Shown piece after piece: positions 43,362 to 54,897 of a stretch of DNA of 64,000 nucleotides. Both the position numbers and the translations under genes were made by a program. The notes beneath the pieces were generated by a model. It did not search any database. It saw only the letters and a program-made list of their open reading frames with translations, and was not told the origin of the DNA. Within the stretch, counting starts at the first letter, position 1; the number at the start of each line of letters is the position of its first letter. The stretch spans positions 434,001-498,000 of the forward strand of contig NW_008805077.1 in assembly GCF_000004825.1 (NCBI RefSeq). The letters are read 5' to 3'. This DNA is from Heterostelium album PN500 (lineage: Eukaryota; Evosea; Eumycetozoa; Acytosteliales; Acytosteliaceae).

Positions 43362-44560
43362 GGTGGTCTGAATTTGTGGGATCTATCTCTTCGTTCTGCT
43401 GCCTATAGGATATGGGTCTTTAATAGATTCCTATTGTTAAGTAGAAGCAACTCATTTGGTTACTTCAAAATTTGGTCATCCATGCTTGATTGTGCCAAAA
43501 AATTTACTAATCCAACTTCATCACCATCCTTCAAACTGTTCCATTCGTCTTGGATGGATTTTAGAAACAATCACTTCTCCAGAGTCGTACCTGGCAATCC
43601 CATCCTTGCTGATGATGGTAGTCTCCTTACTCTGAAGGAAATCTATTCTGTCCTATTCAACCACAAGTATCCCCGAGTCCGCCGTACTGAAGGTCAACTA
43701 ACCATCCAGATTGGTCACTCTTTGGTTCTCCAATCTCAGTTTCTGCATATATCCAAGGTCAAAGCGCCTATGCTACGTAACAGCATATTCCGGCTGTACT
43801 CTCACACCTTCCCCATCAACCACAAGCTCACTGGTCATGTCTGTGAGTTCTGTGGTGACACCTTCACTGATATTGAACTCTGCAACCCACATGAGCATTT
43901 CTTCTTCAAAAGCAGGAATGTAGTTTCACAGCAGTTCCTTTCCATTATCAAACATATATACCACAAGTACTGTAACTATAGACTTCGTAATTGGAAGCAC
44001 TCTTGCATCAAGTTCGACGGTCCTATTCGTACTACTGTCCACTTCACCCACCTTACTGCTGCTATCGTACATTCGTTATGGCAGGCGCTGTCCTGTAAAA
44101 TGTTTGGTGATGGTACCCATTACAAGCTGGAAAATACCGTCAAGAGAGCAGTCTCCCATTATACCAAATTAATCGATGCCAATTACCACAAGCTTAACTT
44201 CACAATAGCTAATTATATCTCCCAAGGAGTCACTGTCGATTGCTCTGCAATAACGCCTAAATTTAAATCTGATTGGAATCTAAATCCTTCCAACTACGTG
44301 CCACCACTTTATACTGTTGTTCATCATCACTCAACTACTGTTAGATATATTCTATCTTAATACTACTAAACTTATTAATTAATAATAACTATAAACAATA
44401 ATAATAATAATAATATTTTATGGGCTATTTCTCACGGCCTGTGTGAGAATGTATATATAATATAAAACACGAACTGGCAGGTTAATATCAATACCTGCAA
44501 TTTGTTGACTGATCGTGAGTCAACAAATCTTTTTTTCAAAAAAAAAATAAAATAAAATAA

Positions 44561-45243
44561 AAAATATTGTTTCTAAAATCTAATACTTGTATCAATCGCC
44601 AAATAGAAATCAACAAACATCAGAGGAAACCAACAGCATTAAGAATACTAGATGATATTATGAAACAAAAATGTGATGATATTAAGAACATAACATTCAA
44701 CGATAATTTAATCGCTTTTTTTTGGAAATACATTTACAAAACAAATTAACACATTCCAGCCATGTTTCAGAAAGTAGTTGAAGAAGACTATAGGATTTAA
44801 AAGGGAAGAAGAGAATTAAAAAAAGAAAAGGAAGATACCGCAAGATAAGCAACAAGATAAGAAACAAGATAAGCAACAAGATAAGAAGATACAATACAAG
44901 AAGAAAAACAAGATACAAAAAAATAAACAAAATATTTATTTTTTAATATTATTCATATTTTTTAAGGTTCTTTATTGTGAACTCTGTTCATCTTTTATTC
45001 ATATTTGCTGAACTTGTAGCTGAAATGATTTAAATTATAAATATTTGATATATATTTGTAAAATCGATCAAAATAGAATAATTATAATATAAAAAACTGG
45101 TTTCTCACTTCCTAAAGAAAAATATATTTTAAAATGAAAAAAATCATGATTTGGTAACAAATCTTTTTTGGTAAAAAAAAAACAAAACCACTTTGTATGA
45201 CTGAAAAAAATAATCATTTATATCTATCAATAAAAAACAAACA
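44561..45243. other. Low-complexity spacer
   Basis: Contains a 12-base CAAGATAAGAAA-like tandem repeat near 44840-44890 and an open but unrecognised stretch at 44567-44749 without an ATG (RILDDIMKQKCDDIKN). No supported gene. Confidence 0.4.
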
Positions 45244-46911
45244 ATGATACAAAATAAAGAATACACAACGATTTCATTTAAGAGATTACTTCATTCAGTA
45301 GTTTTAAGAAACAAGATATTTCAGAGTGTTAGAGATATTCATGATCAACTTGCAATCAATTCATTGAGATGTGATTGGTATGATCTTGGATGTTTCCCAG
45401 ATCAGCTGATCAAGTTCAATTATATCGAAAGATATAAACAGATATGCAATACATTAATTAGAAATAAAATAGAACATATTAATCATATAGTGGAAGATCG
45501 CATTGTTTTGAATACAATCAGAAATTTTAGACAATTATATTTAGATTCATCGAGGAATGCATTCGATGTTGGAAATCTAGATGTTTTAGAGTTCATTCAA
45601 AAGTTATTCCCATTGAATGAATTAGAATATACTCTTTACGTCAATAGGGGTCACTACATGAATAATCTAGAGATCATTCAATTCCTTCATAATAAAGCAC
45701 CGCGATGGTTCAAATCACAAGGTTCAAGAGTATTGAATAATGTTGCATCTGGTAGTTTTCAAGTATTCAAATGGCTTTACGAGAATAGATCTGAAAGGCC
45801 TGCGAGTCTCACATATTTCAATGCTGTCAGTAGTGGAAATCTTGAAATTATAAAGTATTTGAATGATAAAGAGAAACAAACGAACACACCAAATAATTTA
45901 ATATTAAATGCAGCTGTGAATGGACAACTGGAAACACTCAAATATCTACACGAGAACATGAAGTTACAGTGCGACAGTGACATTGTTGAACAAGTAGTTG
46001 GAGTTAATGAACAAGTTGAAGGTCATCTTGCTATAGTCAAATACCTCATGGAGAACACCAAGCAACAACTTCCAAATACGTTGATTGATGAGGCTGCCAA
46101 GATTGGTAAGATTGAACTAGTTAAGTATTTAGTAGAGAATACGACTGCCAAGTTGAGTAGTATTACAATGGATTCTCTTGCTTGTCATGGTGATCTAGAG
46201 TTTATCAAACAACTTCACAGTAAACATCATATTGATTGCACATCTACAGCAATGCACATGGCAGCAGTAAACGGACACGTTGAAGTGGTCAGATTCCTTC
46301 ATGAAAATAGAACTGAAGGTTGTCGAAAAGATACAATGAAACGTGTTGCAATGAATGTTCATTTCGAGACATTCAAATATCTTTTTGAAAATAAAAAAGA
46401 ATTAGATATTCCAACAAACGCGATCGACTTCTTTGCCAAGTATAAAGATAGCAGTGCACTTCAATGGTTCAAAGACAATACAACTCTACAATGTTCACAG
46501 TATGCTTATAGTTATGCAATACGTGAAGCAAATCTACCAGTGATCGAATGGATTCGTGATAATACAAGTCTTCCATTTCCAGCGAATTCATTGGAATATG
46601 CATCAAAGTTCAAGAATAGTGATCTCAGAATCGTTCAATATCTTCATGCCAATGGTGAAACCTGTTCAGTAAAAGAATTGAAAAGTTGTCATAAACTTTC
46701 AATATTTAAGTTTTTATATTATACCCAATCTTTGAAATCTGACAAAGAAACATTGATAAGTGCAATTGAAAAGAATAATGTTCCAATTATCAAATTCCTT
46801 CTTCAAAATAGTACTGATGAACATTTGGATTATTCTCAACAAAGTTTAAAAGACAACAAAACATTTTACTATCCATCCAGACTTAAACTTATAAAACAAT
46901 ATGGTCTTTAG
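45244..46911 (+). CDS. Ankyrin-repeat protein, 555 residues
   Basis: Single exon from ATG 45244. The family head (ISFKRLLHSVVLRNKIFQSV, LRCDWYDLGCFPDQL) is followed by ankyrin units including GHVEVVRFLHENRTEGC and HGDLEFIKQLHSKHH. It is the closest intact relative of the broken ankyrin part at 8497-10107, which may be a copy of this gene or of a common ancestor. The frame is complete to KLIKQYGL and a stop. No other domain is visible. Confidence 0.88.
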   Translation: MIQNKEYTTISFKRLLHSVVLRNKIFQSVRDIHDQLAINSLRCDWYDLGCFPDQLIKFNYIERYKQICNTLIRNKIEHINHIVEDRIVLNTIRNFRQLYLDSSRNAFDVGNLDVLEFIQKLFPLNELEYTLYVNRGHYMNNLEIIQFLHNKAPRWFKSQGSRVLNNVASGSFQVFKWLYENRSERPASLTYFNAVSSGNLEIIKYLNDKEKQTNTPNNLILNAAVNGQLETLKYLHENMKLQCDSDIVEQVVGVNEQVEGHLAIVKYLMENTKQQLPNTLIDEAAKIGKIELVKYLVENTTAKLSSITMDSLACHGDLEFIKQLHSKHHIDCTSTAMHMAAVNGHVEVVRFLHENRTEGCRKDTMKRVAMNVHFETFKYLFENKKELDIPTNAIDFFAKYKDSSALQWFKDNTTLQCSQYAYSYAIREANLPVIEWIRDNTSLPFPANSLEYASKFKNSDLRIVQYLHANGETCSVKELKSCHKLSIFKFLYYTQSLKSDKETLISAIEKNNVPIIKFLLQNSTDEHLDYSQQSLKDNKTFYYPSRLKLIKQYGL

Positions 46912-47099
46912 ATTTCATCTATAAATTAAAAATAAATCTCCTGTTTTTGTATTCTTATAGTTTTTTTAGTTTTTAAAAGTTTTTGTTTTTAGAAAGAAAC
47001 CAAGCCATTGATTGAACCACAGAAAGGATCTCAGTGAATTCGATGATGTACTGATGGACAGAATTGTTTTTTTTAAGAGAGTGTTTAAATTTTCTTTAT

Positions 47100-47806
47100 T
47101 TAAAGATTATATTGTTTTATTAGTTTAAGTCTAGATGGATAGTCAAACGTTTTGTGGATATCTACATAGTATAGACTATAATTTGAATCTAAATGTTCAG
47201 TTCTATTTTGTAAATGGAATTTGATGATTGAAACATTTTCATTTTCAATTACATTTGCCAGTGCTTCTGATGAACATCCTTCTGATCGATTAAAATGTAA
47301 ATATTCAAATATTGAAAGTTTAGGACAATTGTCCATTGCACTTTCAGTATAGGCTACACCATTATCCAGCAGATATTGAACGATTCTGAGATCACTGTTT
47401 CCCCCGCTACTCGATAAATACAAAGCATTCTTTGGAAATGGAAGACGTGTATTATCACGAATCCATTCGATAATTGGTAGATTTGCTTGACGTATTGCAT
47501 ATCTATAGCTAGATTCTGAGCACTGTAGAGTTGTATTGTCTTTGAACCATTGAAGTGCACTACTATCTTTATAAAAAGCAAACAAATTCATCGAGTTAGC
47601 TGGAATATCTAATTCTTTTTTATGCTAAAAAATATATTTGAATGTCTCAAAATGAACATTCTTTGCAACTTCTCCCATTGTATCCTCTCGACAACCTTCA
47701 GTTCTGTTTTCATGAAGGAATCTGACCACTTCAATGTGTCCGTTTACTGCTGCCATGTGCATTGCTGTAGATGTGCATTTAGCTCTGCGATTGTGAAATT
47801 TTGAAA
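47100..47806 (-). pseudogene. Ankyrin gene fragment, C-terminal part
   Basis: Minus-strand sequence from about 47806 (CTSTAMHMAAVNGHIEVV) to a stop at 47100 (SRLKLIKQYNL), equivalent to the last 235 or so residues of the ankyrin proteins. A TAG replaces a Glu codon after FETFKYIF (near 47625). The 5' half is missing: the sequence abuts, head to head, the first codons of another ankyrin copy on the plus strand. Confidence 0.8.
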
Positions 47807-47807
47807 A

Positions 47808-47911
47808 ATGATTAGTAATAATAAAGAATACATACATCGATTTGGAGCTCGATTTCATTTAAGAGATTACTTCGTTCAGTAGTGATAAAAAACAAGATAT
47901 TTCAGAGTGTT
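47808..47911 (+). pseudogene. Ankyrin gene fragment, first codons only
   Basis: Matches the start of the gene at 45244 (AATAAAGAATACA...TTTCATTTAAGAG, then TCAGTAGTGAT and AACAAGATATTTCAGAG) but is frame-disrupted after about ten codons and stops matching at 47911. Confidence 0.75.
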
Positions 47912-48124
47912 AGAGAACTAACAACCCTGGGGTTCTAGAACGATTGACAAGTCACTAAAGCACTAGTAGGAGTCTAATTGTAAGATCAAAAAAAATAAAT
48001 AAAAAAGTTTGTATAAAAAATTGTGTTTCCAACAAGGAATAAAAAAAAGATACATGATAGATAATCTAGAGAGTCTAATAATGAATTTTAAGATATTTTT
48101 TTCTTATGTTTTTTTTTGAAACAA

Positions 48125-48485
48125 AAGAGCTGTGAATGGACATCTGGAAACACCCAAATATCTACACAAGAAAATGAAGTTACCATGTGATGGTGACATT
48201 GTTGAACAAGTAGTCGGAGTTAGGTATGCTGTACATGGTGAAGGTCAACTTTCAATTAGAATATATTCAAGTATTTACTTTGTAACCTACCCGAAGGATG
48301 TTCATCAGACTCATGGATATCTGACGTAATGCAAATGCAATTAAAAAAGATAATGTTCCAATCATTAAATACCTTCTACAAAACACATCTGAACACTTAA
48401 CTACAGAGTACTCTCAATTAACACACTGCAAAGCATTTGATTATTCACCAAGACTTAAACTAATAAACTATATAATCTTTAATTA
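48125..48485 (+). pseudogene. Ankyrin gene fragment, internally deleted
   Basis: AVNGHLETPKYLHKKMKLP and VEQVVGV correspond to the middle of the ankyrin proteins, then the sequence jumps to the C-terminal end (PEGCSSDSW in another frame, and a final stretch encoding TSEHLTTEYSQLT). From the TCAAGTATTTACTTTGTAAC junction onward it parallels the broken locus near 9.9 kb. Confidence 0.75.
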
Positions 48486-48703
48486 AAGACAATATCTACT
48501 ATGTAAGAAGAATAACTTTCTGAAATGAACACCTCATAAATAAAACAAAGATATAATGATAGACAATCCTAGAGAAATCCATTAAATTTATCAAAAAATC
48601 GCTAAAATTGTTTTTTTTTTTTTTATGAAAATAAAAATGGTCATTTTTTCAAACAAAAATTTGATGCCCAAAAATCTTATCTTGATATCTTATTAATTAA
48701 ATA

Positions 48704-50607
48704 ATGAATAATCAAACAAATAAAATAGTAAATCTATCACATTTAATATTAAATAAAATTATTAGTTATGTGTATGATAACATTGATCGCATTTGTTTCA
48801 GTTTAGTTTGTAAGAGATGGTACAACGAAAGAGATAAATATTTAATATTCAACTCTGATCGTATCAAATTATTTGCACTTAATAGCACTGATACGAAAAA
48901 AAATCATAAACATTTCAAATTAACATCATATAATAATATCTTTAAGAAATCAATTCAATCAAAGACTATTAGTTCACTTTTTGTTGGCAATAAAAACTAT
49001 AGTTATTGCGATTATCATTTTAGTAAGTATTTTAAATCGATAAAGATCATTTTGTTTTAAAACTGACTATTTTAATAAAAGATGATATTAGAAAACTAAA
49101 TAGTATTCCCAACAATGTTTCAAATATCTATATTGATATTAGATTTAAATTATTTGCAGATGAACTGAAGCATCTCTATCAATTAATATCAGAATCACAA
49201 TCAGTAACAATGTTGGACGGTTGTAGCACATTGAAATATGGATTACCAAAGTCAATCAAAACCATTAGATTTAAGCATTTCAATGAACCACTTGTGAAAG
49301 GATCACTTCCCAATTCAATAGAAGAGTTAGTTTTCAACAGTAATTTCAAACAAGAGATTCTACCAGGCGTACTTCCAGAAGGTTTGAGTAAACTTAAAAT
49401 ATACAGCTACCAATATGAAATTCGACCAGGTGTACTTCCAGTTAGTTTACTTGAATTTACTCTTGACAACTATCATTATGAAATTCACCCAGGTGTACTT
49501 CCAGCTAGTTTACTTAAATTTACTTTTTGTGACTGTCAAGGTGAAATTCGACCAGGTGCACTCCCAGATGGTTTACTTGAATGTCATCTCAATTCCTATG
49601 AATTCGAAATTAAACCGGGTGTACTTCCAAATGGATTGCTAGAATTTTCTCTTGAAAGCAATAACTATCGATATGAAATGCAACCAGGAGTACTTCCATT
49701 GTCTCTTGAATGTTTATCTCTTAATAGTCATCCATCTGAGGATGAATTACCACCAACCCTAGGAGATCAACAATATCCGGTGGCAACATGTTTACCAATT
49801 TCATGGTTACAAGCGATATCATCACTTCCAAACCTTCAAAAACTTTATGTTTTTTTTTCCAATGATGTTAATGAAGATACTATACTCAATCTCGACTACC
49901 TCCCACCAACTCTAGAATTTTTAGAATATTTAGTACCAAAAACGATATTGAAAGGAACAATGCCCACATCTTTGAAAAGCATTGACCTTGATGAGTGTCA
50001 ATTTAAGATCGATGAAATATTCCCAGAAACATTACAATATCATTTGGAGATGTTTCAATATCGAAATAAGATTATACATTCAATTCCATCAAACATAAAG
50101 ATCGAAACATTATCAATGACTGGAAATTCAAGTGAACCAAAGATAACTCTTCCATCTGGTGTTGAAAACATCTATCTTTTATTAGATTGGACAAATTCAG
50201 GTGAGAAGATAATTGACTTTGGTGGAGATGGTAATACCGATCAAGCATGTTCACTAAGAAAAGTGGCATTTTCTCAATTCGACAATGGAACACCACAAGT
50301 TAAACTACCAAACACCGTCGAATTTCTAGATCTTGGTTATAATGATCTCGATGATAATATATTACAGTGGGTACCTTCATCAGTAAAAACTCTTAAAACT
50401 CCTAAAATCAATATCACCATTCCCAAAATCAAATCAATAACCAATATCATTAGAAATTTTATTCTTTTCCAAACTATTCGAAAGTTGGATGAAAATTATT
50501 ATTTAATCTATGGTGACTATGAAAGCATAGATGATTCAGTAAACATAATTGCCAAGATATTTCATCACTCTAAACTTGAGAAAATCTTGGGCACAAAAAT
50601 AGAATAA
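48704..50607 (+). CDS. F-box protein with FNIP repeats
   Basis: Exon 1 (48704-49022) holds the F-box (LSHLILNKIISYVYDNIDR, ICFSLVCKRWYNERDKYL); exon 2 (49082-50607) has at least six regular FNIP units with cores PGVLPEGLSKL, PGVLPVSLLEF, PGVLPNGLLEF and others, then diverged units. The total is 614 residues, intron phase 1 as in its paralogues. The part from about 49640 to the end is repeated, inverted and damaged, at 56172-56985. It converges on the Ran-like gene at 50829. Confidence 0.88.
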
Positions 50608-52190
50608 AAGAAAATTATTGGTGTTTCAATCAATCTATAGATTGTTTCTTTTAAAAATAAAATTAATTTTGTAACAGACGCTGTGTCTTTTGTTTTTTTT
50701 TAATTATTATTTTGATTTATCTGATGTTATAATTTTGTAAAGTTATATTGATTGTATTTATTGTAATTATGTTGTATTTGTTGTAATTTTAATTTGATTA
50801 ATGATTCCAATTATATATGATTATTGATTTATAAATCTTCATCGTCATCTGGAACTAAAGGGAGTACCATTGCTCTTTGTAGTTCTTCTTCGTATCTTCT
50901 TAGTTGATCAGGATCGATTGCAACTGATGGAATATCTAATAAAGGTGGTTCTACCAATGAAACTTGTTTATTTCTAAACAAACAAAATATCAATGAAAAT
51001 GTTAATATTTAGAAAGATAATAAAATAAAGATTATACAATAAAGATTGTTATTAATAATAATATTTACCCAAGTAATTTAGAGAGGAGATAGGTAAATGG
51101 TTTTTCAAAGTTGTAGTTTGATTTGGCAGAGATATCATAGTATCCAAGTCCAAACTTTCTGTGGAATGTGATCTGGGAGGGTTTAACTTTTCTATCTTTG
51201 ACATCCACTTTGTTTCCCAATATCACAACTGGGATATCTTCACACACTCGACGAAGATCTGAGAACCAATTGGGAATGTTCTTGTATGTCATTCTTGAGG
51301 TTACATCGAACATTAACATTGCACACTGCGCATTGATACTGGTAAAAAATAAATAAATGATTATTAGATATGTTAAACTCTTTCATTCATTGTTTTGTTG
51401 CTTTGTTGATACATACTAGTATCCATCTCTTAATCCTCCATATTGTTCGTTTCCAGCGGTATCCCACACATCAAAAAGGATCTTTCCATAATTCGTATAA
51501 AATGGTAATGGATTGACTTCACATCCAACCGTTGCTATAAATTGTTTGATAGATTTTAAATTAGTATTTATATTTTAAATAAAATATCTTTTTTTTTTGT
51601 TTAATTTTTATACTTACGAATGTATCTTGCTTGGAATTCTCCAGAGACATGGCGTTTAACATAACATGTCTATTTGAATGAAATAAATAAAATTAGTTAG
51701 CTTTGATTTCGATAAAAAAAATAAACTTTGAAAATAATTTTAAACTTACTTTTCCTACACCTCCATCTCCAATGAGCACTATTTTAATAGATGCAGCAAT
51801 TGGAGTTTGTGACTTTTTAATATCAGTTAGTTCTAACCATTAAATATAAATCATCACCTGATGATTTAGTTTGTTTTGATCTTCAAAAACATTCTTACTT
51901 TATTGATTGTTGTCATTTTATTTATCTTTTGTGATTTAGAATTATTAATTATATATGAATTGAATATTGAATATTGAATATTATTAGTTGATATATATGA
52001 ATGATAACTAGGTTATTACATTTTTAATATTTATAGTCTTTCTTTTTGAATGTTTTATTGATTGTGTTTTTTGGTGGCACTGACATCGAACCAGCAGTGC
52101 ACCACATCACCCACTCTTTTCTAGATTTTTTTATTTTATTTTTTAATTTTTCTTTTTTTTTATTTTTGACATTCAAACTTTTGTTACAAA
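49640..52190. repeat. Left arm of a large inverted duplication
   Basis: Contains the 3' half of the FNIP gene and the whole Ran-like gene with introns. The reverse complement lies at about 54645-56990. The two Ran-like genes are nearly identical, including introns; the FNIP part is damaged only in the right arm. The inner edge lies near the CCAGCAGTGCACCACATCACCC-type block at about 52100-52190. Boundaries are by eye. Confidence 0.85.
50829..51916 (-). CDS. Ran-like small GTPase (copy 1)
   Basis: Six exons as in copy 2 at 54898. The protein starts MTTINK, then P-loop GDGGVGKTCYVKRH, switch I with the effector Thr ([13 protein letters not shown]), [46 protein letters not shown], and an acidic DDDEDL end as in Ran. 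Ran carries GTP across the nuclear pore system and drives importin/exportin cycles. The switch II residue equivalent to Ran Gln69 is Asn, which should slow GTP hydrolysis. About 215 residues. Whether the main Ran of this species is elsewhere in the genome is unknown. Confidence 0.87.
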
Positions 52191-52623
52191 GAAGTAATTA
52201 ATCATTAATGAAACGAATGACTATAATCTCATTGACAAATTAAAATACTAATAAATTTTATCGACTCATTTCAATAGATAATATAAATGATTTTGTTAAG
52301 CAATCGAATATCTACAAGGTGTTAATATTAGTATAGTAAAATCGGATATAATAGAATTATATCGAGTTCAAATGTAAAGAAACTAAGATATTGTAGCACA
52401 TTATATCGATTACCAATGAATCTGACATCGATATCGTTTGTTTTATTTCATTTGTTGTTAAACGTAATCAGAGGTGTTCATTACTAATAGTTATCCTTCA
52501 TTTATTTATTTTTTTATGATCAAAAACAGAAAAAAAAAAGAAAAACTTTGATAGAACTAGTTGTTTTCTTTTTTGATTATTTATTTTTCATTTTTATTTA
52601 ATAAGAGATCGATCAGTTACACA
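51917..52623. other. Spacer across the inner edge of the left arm
   Basis: Includes the Ran-like promoter (repeated inverted at 54645-54897), a GAATATT direct repeat near 51965, then unique AT-rich sequence leading to the copied FNIP promoter, whose match with the 25.95 kb locus begins near 52520. Confidence 0.5.
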
Positions 52624-54339
52624 ATGAATAATCAAACAAATACAATAGTAAATCTATCACATTTAATTTTAAATAAAATTACAAATTTAATAGATGATAA
52701 CATTGATAAAATCTGTTTCAGTTTAGTTTGTAAGAGATGGTTTGATGATAGAGATAAATATTTAATATTCAACACTGATAATATCTATATCTCGAGTGTG
52801 AATAGTATTGAAATTAAAGATTTTAAAAATAATCAGTATTTCAGATTGAAGTCGTATGAAAATATATTTCATAAATCGATTGAATCAAAGAATGATTGTG
52901 TGCTTATTATTGCAAAGAATAAATTTAATCTAATTACATTTTGGGAAATGCAAAGAACTCAAAATTTTATTTATTATGAAGGTAACTAAACAAACTATTA
53001 GACATTTTAAACAATATTCCTGATAAGATATATATTTATTAAATTCATTTTTAAAGATAAAATTAGAGAAATAGAATATTTTCCATCATACATTACCAAA
53101 ATTGATATTAAGACAGATTTTTTCGATGAAGAAGATTTAATACACTTTTATAGAGCACTGAATAAATCACAATCAGTCACGGAATTGAATAGATGTGGAA
53201 CACTTAAATATGGATTACCACAATCAATCAGAAAACTAAGTTTAGCATCGTATTTTAATGATGAACTTGTCAAAGGATGTCTTCCAGCTAACTTGGTTAC
53301 ACTGGAATTCGGAACCTATTTCAATAAACAGATCAAACATGGCATTCTTCCAGAGAGTTTGGTTATCCTCAAGTATGGTTGGGTTTATAAAATTTCACCT
53401 GAAATAGGAGTACTTCCAGCTTCACTTAAAGTCTTGAGTATTAGCAGTGAAATGCCTCTCAAAGTTGGATCACTACCACATAGTTTGGAAAAACTAACTC
53501 TATCAGAACATCGGATACTTCCAATTGAAGATCCTGGAGTACTACCACAATCTCTGAAAATTCTGAAAGGTATACCTCACTCATGGCTTCCAGTATTACA
53601 TCTACCAAACTTGCATTCTCTCAGTGTCACAAACCAAAATCTAAATGATAGTGGTACAATCAACTTTGATCAGTTACCATCAAACAACCTAAAGACTTTT
53701 AAAATGGAAAGAGCTTATCTTTTGACTGGAACAGTTCCAACATCGATAACCAACTTGGTTTTAAGAAAGAGTAAACTCGACTTTGACAAACTATTTCCGA
53801 AAACATTGCAATATCACTTTGAACGATTTGAATGCAGCATAGACCCATCTCAGATTCCAAATAATATATCGATTGACAGATTGGTAGTTGAACTCAAGGA
53901 ACCTGTTACATCAATTCCACATCAAATCCAATCAGTTTCATTTAATACAGAGAGTTGGTTCTACACTAAATTGATTGAATGTCGAATACCTCGAACAGTC
54001 ACCGAGTTGAAAATTCCATTCAAGAATACCAAGCTTCCAATTGTATTGCCAAACTCCATCGAGACGATTCATATATTCGATAACGAACTGAGTGAATGCA
54101 TGGACTTAATTCCAACATCAGTTAAAACCATCATATTCATAAAACCTGTTCAACTATTGAATGACATTCCACAAAACATCAAAAATATCACCAATTTCAT
54201 TATGCCTGGGCACTTTGCAATCAGAAAGTTGGATGAAAATTACTATATTATTTTAGGAAGCTATAATTTTGAGTCAGTTACCAAAATATTCCATCATTCA
54301 AAGCTGTCATTGTTTTTAAGTGATCCACTATATAAATAA
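52624..54339 (+). CDS. F-box protein with FNIP repeats (copy B)
   Basis: Almost the same gene as 26048-27770. Exon 1 (52624-52981) gives an identical F-box protein part; exon 2 (53057-54339) has in-frame differences, for instance two codons fewer, giving 546 residues. The introns differ much more than the exons: the copy B intron contains its own sequence ahead of the acceptor. Both copies remain open, so both may be functional. This copy sits between the arms of the Ran-like inverted duplication. Confidence 0.88.
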
Positions 54340-54469
54340 ATAAAGAAAATGTTTTGTAACTTTGAATACTTTTTGTTTTAAGCTCTAACTTCTTTTTCTA
54401 ATAAATTTTTTTAATAAATGATAGTTTATACAATTCAACTTCCAATTCAAGAGACCAAATTAGCTATGT

Positions 54470-54560
54470 TTTTTATAAAATCTAGAACTTTTCTTTTGAA
54501 AAAAATTAAAGATTGTTATATTAATCTATAAATAATCAGTGCACTAAAACAAAAAAGATA
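54470..54560 (-). pseudogene. Stub of the MOB gene start and leader
   Basis: Matches 28820-28910, which holds the first codons and leader of the MOB gene (shared CTTTTCTTTTGAAAAAAATTAAA and AATAATCAGTGCACTAAAAC). It lies at the same side of FNIP copy B as the MOB gene does of copy A, but the rest of that gene is gone. Confidence 0.75.
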
Positions 54561-54897
54561 TATTATTATTTTTTATTCAAAGAAATATTAAATCAAAACG
54601 TTATTTTTATAAAGACTTTTCTTATTTCTTTTTTTTTTTGAATGAAAAAATTAAAAAAAAAAAAAATTAAAAATCTTATAAAAAAAAAAGTAATGGTTGG
54701 GTGATGTGGTGCACTGCTGGTTATGTGTCAGTGCCACCAAAAAACACACAATCAATAAAACATTCAAAAAAGAAAGACTATAAATATTAAAAATGTAATA
54801 ACCTAGTTATCATTCATATTTATCAACTAATAATATTCAATATTCAATATTCAATTCATATATAATTAATAATTCTAAATCACAAAAGATAAATAAA

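Larger units (their letters stand above)
41414..44560 (+). mobile_element. TRE-like LINE copy downstream of tRNA-Gln, split by nested insertions
   Basis: The element is in two parts, 41414-41592 and 43362 to about 44560. The left part matches the copy at 60200-61941 around the codons for AWFFTSAPDAKAKF but is badly deleted. The right part keeps a long open frame (43374-44360) with LNLWDLSLRSAAYRIWVFNR and a C-terminal zinc-finger region (VCEFCGDTF...CNPHEHFFFK), the stop, microsatellite, terminal stem-loops and A tail. A five-base duplication GGTGG (41588-41592 and 43362-43366) marks the insertion that split it. Non-LTR elements that settle next to tRNA genes are a known dictyostelid speciality. 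Confidence 0.88.

Noticed and set aside
43711-43923. Extra open frames within the LINE copies (also 60636-61091)
   Set aside because: Shadows of the ORF2 C-terminal region in other frames.
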